A stretch of 33,560 nt of DNA from a marine bacterium B5-7 (GTDB lineage: Bacteria; Pseudomonadota; Gammaproteobacteria; Arenicellales; CAJQKF01): assembly GCA_021604525.1 (NCBI GenBank), contig BQJD01000040.1:1-33560 (forward strand), given 5' to 3'. Below are positions 1 to 6,353 of the stretch, in pieces. The notes beneath the pieces were generated by a model. It had not been told where the DNA came from, searched no databases, and was given only the letters and a program-made list of their open reading frames with translations. Within the stretch, counting starts at the first letter, position 1, and each line of letters starts with the position of its first letter. The translations under genes and the position numbers were made by a program.

Positions 1-74
1 TCGTTGAGATCCGCTTCAGTCTTGATCGTCTTCGCTGCCGCCTGGGCTATCGCCTGAAGGTCTTTCTTGTTCAT
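1..74 (-). CDS. IS256-family (mutator-type) transposase, N-terminal fragment
   Basis: Only the first 24 codons are in the window. The translation starts MNKKDLQAIAQAAAKTIKT, and the pattern 'KK-LQA-A-AAAK-IKTE-DL' is characteristic of IS256-family DDE transposases, which normally run to about 400 residues. The ATG at 74-72 follows a strong purine-rich ribosome site about 10 bases upstream. The catalytic DDE domain lies off the window, so whether the element is active cannot be judged. Confidence 0.7.
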   Translation of the reverse strand, partial: MNKKDLQAIAQAAAKTIKTEADLN

Positions 75-145
75 CGTCTGTCTATCCTCTCCCATTACCT
101 GGGTTAATAATAGACAGTTACACAGTTTTTGTTACAGTCTCTCAT
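1..145 (-). mobile_element. End of an IS256-family insertion sequence (cut by the window edge)
   Basis: This is the transposase-proximal end of an IS. On the minus strand the outer end begins near 143 with GAGACTGTAACAAAAACTG, typical of IS256-family terminal inverted repeats. It runs through a T-rich tract to a good ribosome site (GGGAGAGG) and the transposase start at 74. The exact outer base and any 8-9 bp target duplication cannot be fixed, because the other end is outside the window. The element interrupts the Tat-signal gene that reads into it. Confidence 0.7.
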
Positions 146-308
146 CGGTTGTCGTTTGAGCATGGCTTGGTAATACCACTGAGTCCACAACGGGCTTCGT
201 CCATTTTTCTGGAAACAACGTCGCCGTTGTTGCTGCAACACTGCCACCTGCAACGAGCGACTTGAGCAGCTTGCGGCGGCCGTTAGACAATTTTAGCTCT
301 TCCGACAT
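132..308 (-). pseudogene. Tat-signal small protein truncated by the IS
   Basis: A 58-residue reading frame starts MSEELKLSNGRRKLLKSLVA. It has a twin-arginine motif (RR at residues 11-12), a hydrophobic Ala/Gly/Thr stretch (about 18-31), then KWTKPVVDSVVLPSHA, a segment ending in a signal-peptidase-like site, and QTTT. That is a Tat leader with almost no mature protein. The stop codon TAA (134-132) lies inside the inverted repeat of the neighbouring IS, so the gene was cut just after the leader. Similar 'W-KPVV-SV-LP-HAQT' leaders head small exported proteins of unknown function. The start is preceded by a duplicated ribosome site. Confidence 0.65.
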
Positions 309-337
309 GTTCTTTACCTTTCATGTTCTTTACCTTT
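306..337 (-). repeat. Perfect 16-bp tandem duplication of a ribosome site and start codon
   Basis: The 16-mer CATGTTCTTTACCTTT occurs twice back to back (306-321 and 322-337). Read on the minus strand, each copy is a ribosome site plus ATG (AAAGGTAAAGAACATG). The inner ATG opens the Tat-signal frame. The outer ATG is 16 bases upstream, so out of frame, and opens only a short frame that soon stops. Confidence 0.85.
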
Positions 338-663
338 TATGTAGGTTGCCAAGATTAAACCGTACAACTGCCGACTAAGTCTAGTGGGCGGGTTTTCGAA
401 TGTATACCGCAGATGTACGAAAACGGTCACCGAGTAGGTAGACGATTTCCATGCACGACAGGTCATGACTCTTCTACTTACCTTATTTTCAGCCTCACTT
501 TACTCAACAATTCGCCCCAATGAGTCAATCAGCGAATACTCGGTGCGGACATTAGCCTGATCTGCCAAATCAGCATGGACATATCGTTATCCAGGCGCAA
601 ACTACGGTTGGCCGACATTGGCTTGTCGGCCAACCGGTATATTTATCCAGTCAGCCTGGGCGA
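338..663. other. Intergenic region without a supported gene
   Basis: About 325 bases lie between the Tat-signal start and the end of the DUF4242 gene. A 67-codon plus-strand frame at 575-778 runs antisense into the DUF4242 gene, resembles no family and is not called. The only clear structure is the perfect hairpin at 605-636. Confidence 0.6.
605..636 (-). terminator. Perfect 12-bp hairpin downstream of the DUF4242 gene
   Basis: CGGTTGGCCGAC (605-616) and GTCGGCCAACCG (625-636) are exact reverse complements around an 8-base loop. The hairpin lies 28 bases past the stop of the DUF4242 gene, where a terminator belongs. The following minus-strand sequence (TAGTTTGCG) is a poor U-tract, so it may be a weak terminator or an RNA-stabilising hairpin. 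Confidence 0.5.
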
Positions 664-948
664 CTACGGCTCGGCGGTAACTGGGTCAATCATTTTGCTT
701 ACACGGGTGACTACTGAGGCCGGGAAGCCACTACGCTCGGAATGTTCTTCGATTACCGACTCGTCACCTGCAAGATAAATGCAAAAGGTCTTATCTCTTG
801 CAACATATGAGTGCTCCCACTGTATTTGCTTGTTCTCAGACTGCATGGCAGCTAATACATCGTTTGACTTATGAGCTGCAGAGGCAAGTGCTGCCCTGTC
901 AGCGGACCCGATTTCAGGAATGGCTCGCTCAATCACAAATCTTGGCAT
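664..948 (-). CDS. DUF4242 family protein (nickel-binding-like small protein)
   Basis: This 94-residue protein matches the DUF4242 pattern: start MPRFVIERAIPEIG, central IQWEHSYVARDKTFCIYLA, and end SGFPASVVTRVSKMIDPVTAE. The family is a small ferredoxin-like alpha/beta fold. One member (SCO4226 of Streptomyces) has been described as nickel-binding, but most have no known role. There is no signal peptide, so it is cytoplasmic. The length is normal and the ATG start is clear. It is transcribed away from the mer region, and a perfect hairpin follows its stop. Next to metal-resistance genes a metal-related role is tempting but unproven. Confidence 0.8.
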   Translation of the reverse strand: MPRFVIERAIPEIGSADRAALASAAHKSNDVLAAMQSENKQIQWEHSYVARDKTFCIYLAGDESVIEEHSERSGFPASVVTRVSKMIDPVTAEP

Positions 949-1015
949 GTTTGCATATGTGTATCTGATCGGACCTCAAATCACTACTGAGTCACCCTCA
1001 GACGCTCTCCCATAC

Positions 1016-1030
1016 ATAGCGTCACGCTAT
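1016..1030. repeat. 15-base palindrome upstream of merR
   Basis: ATAGCGT-C-ACGCTAT is an exact inverted repeat with a one-base centre in the gap between the DUF4242 gene and merR. Its size and place would suit a regulator operator, but no matching promoter boxes are clear. Confidence 0.3.
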
Positions 1031-1168
1031 AAGTGATCGGTGGTTGCACATTCAGGATATGCTCATCACACCAATTTTCGTGTTACCTGGATTAAAGGCG
1101 GGTTATGTAAACGCATGTGCGTATTATTGGAGAACGGAATACTATTAAGTATTGCTTCAATCGGGATA

Positions 1169-1591
1169 ATGTCAGTGACAACCGACAACGCATTCACCAT
1201 CGGACGCTTGGCTCGCGCGGCATGTGTGAACGTCGAAACCATACGCTACTATCAGCGAAAGAGGTTGCTCACGGAACCAGGTAAGCCGGGGCAGGGATTT
1301 CGCATCTACTCTCAAGAACATTTGAGTCGTGTGCTATTCATAAAGAAAGCTCAGCAGCTCGGTTTCACGCTCTCGGAAATAGCACAGCTCCTGTCGCTAT
1401 CCGATGGTGACTGTAGTGAGGTAAAAAATCTTGCCGAAAGCAAGCTCTACGTTATCAGGGAAAAAATGACTGATCTTCAACGGCTTGATGTTGTATTGAC
1501 CAGTCTCATAGACGAATGCAATGACAACGCTGACCCACAATGTTGTCCAATCATTGAATCTTTAGTGTCAGATACGCACAAAAAGACTTGA
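1169..1591 (+). CDS. merR: MerR-type Hg(II)-responsive regulator, module 1
   Basis: This 140-residue regulator controls the merT-merP genes just downstream. The N-terminal winged helix-turn-helix (about 8-75) carries FTIGRLARAACVNVETIRYY. A dimerisation helix follows, then the metal loop. Cys82, Cys117 and Cys126 fall at exactly the numbers of the three Hg ligands of Tn501 MerR, with an extra Cys at 125. I chose ATG 1169 because the family begins here; the longer frame from 1040 adds 43 residues unlike any MerR. Unusually for mer operons, merR reads in the same direction as merT. Its stop codon lies inside the -35 box of the promoter it should regulate. Confidence 0.9.
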   Translation: MSVTTDNAFTIGRLARAACVNVETIRYYQRKRLLTEPGKPGQGFRIYSQEHLSRVLFIKKAQQLGFTLSEIAQLLSLSDGDCSEVKNLAESKLYVIREKMTDLQRLDVVLTSLIDECNDNADPQCCPIIESLVSDTHKKT

Positions 1592-1619
1592 CACCGTACT
1601 TAAGTACGGGATTCACAAT
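1588..1619 (+). promoter_or_regulatory. MerR-type promoter/operator of merT, module 1
   Basis: TTGACA (-35, 1588-1593) is followed by the perfect palindrome CCGTACTTAAGTACGG (1594-1609), very close to the classical mer operator. A weak -10 (CACAAT, 1614-1619) gives a stretched spacer of 20 bases, or 19 if read one base earlier. The long spacer is the hallmark of promoters untwisted by MerR-family activators. The merR stop codon TGA (1589-1591) is part of the -35. Confidence 0.9.
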
Positions 1620-1640
1620 ACTCCCTGATTTTCGATCTAC

Positions 1641-1997
1641 ATGGTGACAATGGAAAAAGCTTCTCCAGCAGTTCCACTTATCGGTGGCGTTTTCGCGGCA
1701 ATTGGTGCGAGTCTCTGTTGCGTCATGCCGCTGGTGTTGGTGCTCCTTGGAATTGGCGGTACGTGGGTTGGGACATTGACGGAAATGCGCCCGTATACCC
1801 CATACTTTCTGGTTGTCGTAGCCATAATGTTTTCGTGGGCCGGTTTTCAACTCTATCGTCCAGTTAAAAGCTGTAGGCCAGGTAGCGTGTGCGCCATTCC
1901 CCGAACACGTCAGCGTTATCGCGTGGTGTTCTGGATTGCGGTGCTGTTCTCACTTGTCCTTGTTACAGGCATTTACTGGATTCCCTGGATTGCCTGA
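1641..1997 (+). CDS. merT: MerT mercuric transport protein
   Basis: This 118-residue inner-membrane protein passes Hg(II) from periplasmic MerP to the cytoplasm. Three membrane segments are visible (about 11-44, 54-72, 95-116). The vicinal pair Cys26-Cys27 lies in the first segment within GASLCCVMPLVLVLLGIGG, the MerT signature. A second cysteine pair, Cys78 and Cys84, lies in the loop PVKSCRPGSVCAIP, also as in MerT. An internal ATG at 1650 is an equally good start. The gene follows the merR-type promoter directly and is followed 10 bases later by merP. Confidence 0.92.
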   Translation: MVTMEKASPAVPLIGGVFAAIGASLCCVMPLVLVLLGIGGTWVGTLTEMRPYTPYFLVVVAIMFSWAGFQLYRPVKSCRPGSVCAIPRTRQRYRVVFWIAVLFSLVLVTGIYWIPWIA

Positions 1998-2007
1998 AAG
2001 TGAATCA

Positions 2008-2286
2008 ATGAAAAGATCAACCGTACTTTTTCTTTGCTGCTGTAGTTATGCTGGCTTTGCCTCGGCTGAAATCAAAACCATTACGCTCGACATTCCGAGA
2101 ATGGATTGCCCCGTGTGCCCCATTACTGTTGAAGCCGCCCTAAACAAGGTGGTGGGTGTCACAGAAGTGAAAGCAGTTCTGGACACTCGATCTGCAACAG
2201 TGTCATTCGATGATGAACAAACTTCGATTCAGGCATTAACCGATGCAACTGCGAATGCTGGTTACCCGTCTGGGGTTAAGGAGTGA
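2008..2286 (+). CDS. merP: MerP periplasmic mercury-binding protein
   Basis: This 92-residue protein has a short signal peptide (1-20, with three Cys, ending ASA) followed by one HMA fold. The binding motif MDCPVCPITVEAAL (Cys34, Cys37) is the MerP form of the GMTCxxC site. It scavenges Hg(II) in the periplasm and passes it to MerT. ATG 2008 was chosen over the longer frame from 1936, because that extension is merT read in another frame and would hide the signal peptide. The stop overlaps the GTG start of the next gene (GTGA), so the two are probably translationally coupled. Confidence 0.92.
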   Translation: MKRSTVLFLCCCSYAGFASAEIKTITLDIPRMDCPVCPITVEAALNKVVGVTEVKAVLDTRSATVSFDDEQTSIQALTDATANAGYPSGVKE

Positions 2287-2519
2287 GCGCGATCATTGGC
2301 CCGAAAATTGAGGTGATACTCGAATCGGAAATCACCTGTCCGAAATGTGGGCACTCAGAAGTTGAAACCATGCCTATGTATGCTTGTCAGTACTACTATG
2401 AGTGCAAGAGATGTGGCGTACTCCTGAAACCACTTCAGGGTGACTGTTGTGTGTTTTGTTCTTATGCAACGGTTCCTTGCCCCTCGATCCAACTCGATCA
2501 ATCCTGTTGTAGTAGTTAA
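2283..2519 (+). CDS. GDCCVxC-motif cysteine-rich protein (selenoprotein-related family)
   Basis: This 78-residue protein has 11 cysteines: a CPKC pair (19, 22), a second cluster at 35, 41 and 44 (CxxC at 41-44), the signature GDCCVFCSYATVPCP (55-66), and a terminal CC. It belongs to the GDCCVxC family, whose members sometimes carry selenocysteine in the signature; here all positions are ordinary Cys codons. The family recurs next to merT and merP. It has no signal or membrane segment, so it is probably a cytosolic metal- or thiol-binding protein receiving metal after MerT. That role is inferred from context. It starts at GTG, overlapping the merP stop. Confidence 0.85.
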   Translation: MSAIIGPKIEVILESEITCPKCGHSEVETMPMYACQYYYECKRCGVLLKPLQGDCCVFCSYATVPCPSIQLDQSCCSS

Positions 2520-2620
2520 TTCACCCGGGGTACATTTCAGGACTTATCGACGCAAAACTTGAAGCTGTCCCGATTTTATAAGCTAATGATTATCCATAGC
2601 TCTACATATCTGTCGTTGGT

Positions 2621-3340
2621 CTAGATGTGGATCCGCAAACTCACAAGTGCATGAGTCTGCTTAAGGCCATTGATATCCTGGAATACGCCAGCTTCCAGTA
2701 CCCAACTTGGGTTCACCCACTGTAGCCCCATGGTGACCTGGTGCACAGTCGTACCTCCTTCAGTCCATCGACCACCGAGATCAATTACCCCGTGTAATTC
2801 TTTGCCAATGCCCCAGTCCTGGTACTGTTTTGGTATTAACCGATACTGCCACGACAGATCGTAACGACCACTATCCAAACGTTCTCCTGTCCCGGCTTGG
2901 TATAGAACATCAAAGTCGAGTTCGTGACGACCACTAAATACTGTGGATACCAGTCCTGCCTGGATCGCGCTGTCACGCCCACCGTCAGTCGGGACTACCA
3001 CACCTGCCAGAAGGCCAAGGCGTTTTGTTCCCCAACTTGTGTCCTGTTGGCTGGCGGTATACCGGTACAGTATGCTGGTATCTCTCAGTCGATCAGAACC
3101 TTTGGGCTCCAATCGATACGGTTGGCCAAAAAAAATCGCCTGTGTTGCACTAATACCATAGGCAGCATTAAGAATAGCAACTCGTGCATTGGTATCCTGG
3201 TTACTTTCATGTTGCAGCCTTAGCACGGCACCGCCCTTGTTAATCGGCAGTGCAACAAATGATCGGAGACCCATCGACCATGCAGTATCCAGGAACAAGA
3301 AACCTAGAATACATATCAGTAAGGCAGCCTTAGTTTTCAT
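2621..3340 (-). CDS. Outer-membrane beta-barrel-like protein of mer module 2
   Basis: This 239-residue protein has a signal peptide (1-22, MKTKAALLICILGFLFLDTA then WSM). The rest consists of alternating short strands rich in aromatic and polar residues (YRYTASQQDTSWGTKRLGLLAGVVVP, YDLSWQYRLIP, QVTMGLQWVNPSWVLEAGVFQD), as in small transporter-type barrels. I cannot name the exact family. ATG 3340 was chosen because it gives the signal peptide directly; upstream extension would run through the HMA gene. Its start overlaps the HMA gene stop by 11 bases, so it is in that operon. It could let metal or its complexes pass the outer membrane, or be a structural accessory. Confidence 0.75.
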   Translation of the reverse strand: MKTKAALLICILGFLFLDTAWSMGLRSFVALPINKGGAVLRLQHESNQDTNARVAILNAAYGISATQAIFFGQPYRLEPKGSDRLRDTSILYRYTASQQDTSWGTKRLGLLAGVVVPTDGGRDSAIQAGLVSTVFSGRHELDFDVLYQAGTGERLDSGRYDLSWQYRLIPKQYQDWGIGKELHGVIDLGGRWTEGGTTVHQVTMGLQWVNPSWVLEAGVFQDINGLKQTHALVSLRIHI

Positions 3341-3620
3341 TAGGCACCATCCGTACCTCGCTTGGTGTGAATCCTGAATCAGTAATGGTTTGGCGCACGC
3401 GATCAAGATCAATTCCTTCTGACACTGGATATATTCGTACCTTCTTAAGTTTAAGACTAACTTCTGCTTTTTTAATGTCCGGTAGTTTGGTCAATTGTCG
3501 CTGAACGGCATCAACGCAGAAAGCACACGTTAATCCCTGAATATCGATCTCGATAAACTCATCCGCCTTCAAGGCTGTCACACTAATCACAAACATGAAC
3601 AAGGCTAACAATAATTTCAT
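3330..3620 (-). CDS. MerP-like periplasmic heavy-metal-associated protein, module 2
   Basis: This 96-residue protein has a signal peptide (about 1-19) and one HMA domain with GLTCAFCVDAVQRQL (Cys32, Cys35). It is shorter and more diverged than MerP of module 1: the site reads TCAFC rather than CPVC. It should bind a thiophilic metal such as Hg(II) or Cu(I) in the periplasm and hand it to the MerT-like protein encoded 11 bases upstream. The stop overlaps the start of the beta-barrel gene by 11 bases. Calling it MerP is reasonable from position, but metal specificity is not shown by the sequence. Confidence 0.85.
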   Translation of the reverse strand: MKLLLALFMFVISVTALKADEFIEIDIQGLTCAFCVDAVQRQLTKLPDIKKAEVSLKLKKVRIYPVSEGIDLDRVRQTITDSGFTPSEVRMVPNEN

Positions 3621-3631
3621 AATTTCGTTAC

Positions 3632-4039
3632 TCAGTTGTTATCCAGCCATAGCCTGATTGGCAAAGATAAATACGCGGCGATGAAGCCAACGATCCAAAT
3701 GACAGCGGCACCATACAAGATGCGCCAATTCCATCGCGCAATTTTCTGGCACGCTAAGGCTATTTGTGGATCGGTAGGGCATGCATGGCCAGTCCAGCGC
3801 AACAATAACCAGGAGATGACTAACATCGTCCCTGAAACCCCAAATACCCATGTCTTGTATTCGCTTAGTATGATCAGCACGGGAAAGATACTGGTGAGTG
3901 CAGCTACGGTTGCGCCGAACCCAAGACTTACAAATACAATTGGTAACGCGCAGCAGAGCAACGTACCCAAGGACGTAAAAAGCGCGAGCCAGGATACGCC
4001 CGCATTAGCCTTATGTGCTTGCTGAATTGTCTTTCCCAT
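3632..4039 (-). CDS. MerT-like inner-membrane metal transport protein, module 2
   Basis: This 135-residue protein has three or four membrane segments (about 16-40, 43-60, 63-80, 108-130). The vicinal pair Cys29-Cys30 sits in the first segment (SLGTLLCCALPIVFVSLGFG), the MerT hallmark. Two more cysteines (87 and 97) lie in the loop after the third segment, as in MerT. It is clearly diverged from the module 1 MerT, so it is not a recent duplicate. It is the first gene of a minus-strand operon read from a MerR-type promoter whose predicted transcript start is within a few bases of the ATG. No other Met codon lies near the N-terminus. Confidence 0.85.
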   Translation of the reverse strand: MGKTIQQAHKANAGVSWLALFTSLGTLLCCALPIVFVSLGFGATVAALTSIFPVLIILSEYKTWVFGVSGTMLVISWLLLRWTGHACPTDPQIALACQKIARWNWRILYGAAVIWIVGFIAAYLSLPIRLWLDNN

Positions 4040-4047
4040 GAGGCACG

Positions 4048-4078
4048 AGTATAAAACCCGTAGTCACTACGGAATCAA
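4048..4078 (-). promoter_or_regulatory. MerR-type promoter/operator of mer module 2
   Basis: On the minus strand, TTGATT (-35, 4078-4073), a 19-base spacer holding the imperfect palindrome CCGTAGTGACTACGG (4072-4058), and TATACT (-10, 4053-4048) form a textbook MerR-family activated promoter. It lies in the 48-base gap between the divergent merR and merT-like genes, so one operator can serve both. The -10 ends only 8 bases before the ATG of the MerT-like gene. Confidence 0.9.
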
Positions 4079-4087
4079 GCCGATACC

Positions 4088-4510
4088 ATGAATATGCATA
4101 AAGAAACATTTTCAGTTGGAGTTCTGGCCTCTCATGCGGGGTGCAATATTGAGACCGTCCGCTACTACGAAAACGAAAAGCTGATGCCAGCACCACCCAG
4201 AACAGAAGGAGGCCATCGTCAGTATTCTGAGGATCACTTAAAGCGTCTCTACTTTATTCGCCGGTGCCGGGAATTGGGATTCCCGATTGATCAGGTGCGT
4301 GAGATGCTGAAGATCATCGATGAACCCAATCATACCTGCGGGGAGGTTAAGGGCTTGACCATGCTACAAATGCGACAAGTTCAGGAGAAGATCGATGACT
4401 TAACCAGATTAATGAAGGCATTGAGTGACATATTTTCTCAATGTGATGGTGGCGGATACACCATTGATAATTGTCCCATCATTCAGGCCTTATATCGAGA
4501 CACTGGATAA
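4088..4510 (+). CDS. MerR-family regulator of mer module 2
   Basis: This 140-residue regulator has an N-terminal winged helix (FSVGVLASHAGCNIETVRYY), a coiled-coil dimer helix (about 85-118) and a C-terminal Hg-type loop. Cys84, Cys119 and Cys129 are equivalent to the three Hg ligands of MerR, and the end IDNCPIIQAL matches MerR's SCPLI segment. If translation begins at the second Met (4094), the first two become 82 and 117. It is divergent from the operon it should control, as in classical mer loci. Its sensor loop is of the Hg type rather than the CueR or ZntR type. Confidence 0.87.
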   Translation: MNMHKETFSVGVLASHAGCNIETVRYYENEKLMPAPPRTEGGHRQYSEDHLKRLYFIRRCRELGFPIDQVREMLKIIDEPNHTCGEVKGLTMLQMRQVQEKIDDLTRLMKALSDIFSQCDGGGYTIDNCPIIQALYRDTG

Positions 4511-4574
4511 TGTGATGTGTTCACGACGTAACCAACACACAACATTCGGGACGCCAAACTTGTATTGTCTCTAA

Positions 4575-4613
4575 GGTCAGCGGAGATTAAGTTCTGTACG
4601 GTTTCCGCTGACC
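4575..4613. repeat. 10-bp perfect inverted repeat between converging genes
   Basis: GGTCAGCGGA (4575-4584) and TCCGCTGACC (4604-4613) are exact reverse complements separated by 19 bases. They lie between the ends of merR of module 2 and the EamA gene. No U-tract follows on either strand. It may be a weak bidirectional terminator or a relic of the right boundary of the mer insertion. Confidence 0.45.
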
Positions 4614-4659
4614 AAGACCGACCTGTATCAATCTTTTCCGGGTTTATAACAACAGTCAT

Positions 4660-5505
4660 TCATCTACTCATCTTGAGAACTACGGTACCAAGCAAAGTAA
4701 TGGCCGTTGATGCCAGGCGCATAAGATTCAGTTTTTCGTTCAGGATAAAGACGCCAAAAAGCAGAGCGAACACCATGCTTGTTTCGCGAACTGCGGAAAC
4801 CAATGCCAGTGGCGCCAAGGTTGTTGCCCAGAGGACAATCCAGTAAGCAAGCAGGGAAACGATGCCCGCAAGCACGCCTGGCTTCCAGGATGCCTTTACC
4901 TGCACAAGAAACTGCCCCCTTCTCAGGTAAAAAACCAATAAAAGTGTTGGTATTCCGTCGAAGATGTTGAGCCAGAAAATGTAGCTATGGGCGTTGACTG
5001 CAAGTCGGGCGCCCAGTCCATCGACTACTGTATACCCGGCTATGAACACGCCGGTTCCGAGAGCGTACAAGATAGCTTTGGGTTCTTTAAATCCATTGGC
5101 GCCGCGCGTAAAAGTAAGACTCATGATACCAAGTGCAATAAGAACAACCGACACAGTTGCCTGGCGACTCAATGTCTCTCCAATAATCACAACCGATACA
5201 ATGGCTACAATCAGTGGCGCAGAACCGCGCGCAATGGGATAGACATGGCTTAAGTCGCCATAGCGGTAGGACATTACGAGAAAAACAAAGTAGGCGGTGT
5301 GTAGAGCCGTTGAAGCCCAAATGTATGGCCAGGATCCCGCCGGAGGGACTTCCACAAAAGGGAGAGCCAGCAGAGCCATCACGAATTGACTCGTTAACAT
5401 GACAGCCACCATAACAAACCGGTCAACATTGACCTTGACCAAGGTGTTCCACGCAGCATGAAGGATGGCTGCCCCCAACACCATCATGAATACATCAGAT
5501 GTCAT
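4660..5505 (-). CDS. EamA/DMT superfamily transporter
   Basis: This 281-residue protein has about ten hydrophobic segments arranged as two EamA repeats (about 5-135 and 145-278). Family features are the early LHAAWNTLVK, the end of repeat 1 with PLIVAIVSVVIIGETL, and the matching SMVFALLFGVFILNEKL in repeat 2. DMT transporters export small metabolites or amino acids; the substrate cannot be read from sequence. It is a single gene with a clear ATG start, transcribed toward the mer region. Nothing ties it to metals. Confidence 0.88.
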   Translation of the reverse strand: MTSDVFMMVLGAAILHAAWNTLVKVNVDRFVMVAVMLTSQFVMALLALPFVEVPPAGSWPYIWASTALHTAYFVFLVMSYRYGDLSHVYPIARGSAPLIVAIVSVVIIGETLSRQATVSVVLIALGIMSLTFTRGANGFKEPKAILYALGTGVFIAGYTVVDGLGARLAVNAHSYIFWLNIFDGIPTLLLVFYLRRGQFLVQVKASWKPGVLAGIVSLLAYWIVLWATTLAPLALVSAVRETSMVFALLFGVFILNEKLNLMRLASTAITLLGTVVLKMSR

Positions 5506-5664
5506 TTCAAATATCCACCGGGGTCAGGGGAGACTGGATTGGCGAGTTATCATACGACATATTCCCGCCCCAATCTTGTGGGTGTGCGGGTAATCATCTT
5601 TTCTCGCAAGACCTGACACGCCAACAATAAACTCGGTTGGCTCTGGCATGTAAGCTATACACTT

Positions 5665-6255
5665 ATGTTTAATCCAAAAGACAGTCTTCGTCATGCAGTC
5701 GCCCTCGTTGCAATTATCAACCTGGCCTACTTCGGAATCGAGTTTACCGTCGCACTGAATATCCAGTCAGTCTCTTTGTTTGCCGACTCCATCGATTTTC
5801 TCGAAGATGCAGCAGTGAATCTCCTGATTCTTGTTGCTATCGGTTGGAGTTTCTACAAACGGTCAATCGTTGGCATGTTGCTTGCCGCCATTCTTCTTGC
5901 TCCCGGTATCGCCACCCTTTGGGTGGCATGGGAGAAAATCGATTTTCCAATTCCGCCAGACCCCATGTCGCTTGGTCTGACGGCATTAGGCGCACTCATG
6001 ATAAATATTTTATGTGCATTTATCCTTGCGCGTTTTCGACATCATCGTACAAGCATCATCCGTGCGGCCTATCTGTCAGCCCGTAATGACGCCATCGCCA
6101 ACATAGCAATCATAGCGGCCGGAATCGCGACAGTCGTAACTGTTTCGGTGTGGCCTGACGTGATAGCAGGATTGGGAATATTCGTAATGAATCTGGACGC
6201 GGCTCGAGAAGTGTTCCTCGCCGCCAGGGCCGAGCATGCTGCTGCGAAGGTGTAA
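5665..6255 (+). CDS. Cation diffusion facilitator (CDF)-type transporter, short form
   Basis: This 196-residue protein has about six membrane segments. The TM2 motif SVSLFADSIDFLEDAAVN (Asp41, Asp44, Asp48) and the TM5 motif ARNDAIANIAIIAAG (Asn141, Asp142, Asn146) correspond to the metal-site segments of CDF exporters of Zn, Co, Fe or Mn. The usual C-terminal cytoplasmic domain (about 80-100 residues) is missing: the protein ends soon after the sixth segment. Short CDF-like proteins of this kind are common and may still function. It is transcribed alone, about 100 bases before the MoxR gene. Confidence 0.82.
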   Translation: MFNPKDSLRHAVALVAIINLAYFGIEFTVALNIQSVSLFADSIDFLEDAAVNLLILVAIGWSFYKRSIVGMLLAAILLAPGIATLWVAWEKIDFPIPPDPMSLGLTALGALMINILCAFILARFRHHRTSIIRAAYLSARNDAIANIAIIAAGIATVVTVSVWPDVIAGLGIFVMNLDAAREVFLAARAEHAAAKV

Positions 6256-6353
6256 TAAAACCATTCCATGAAATGATCATAACGTTTCACCTTACAGGCC
6301 TTTGATGTGAGTGGTGTACACTGCGGTACGTTGATAAATTAAGCTTTGCCATC

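Noticed and set aside
575-778. 67-residue plus-strand frame
   Set aside because: It overlaps the DUF4242 gene antisense and the hairpin at 605-636; composition is unlike a protein.
2520-2620. Short frame fragments after the GDCCVxC gene as transposase relics
   Set aside because: Two frames give 12-17 plausible residues, but nothing long enough to assign to any IS family.
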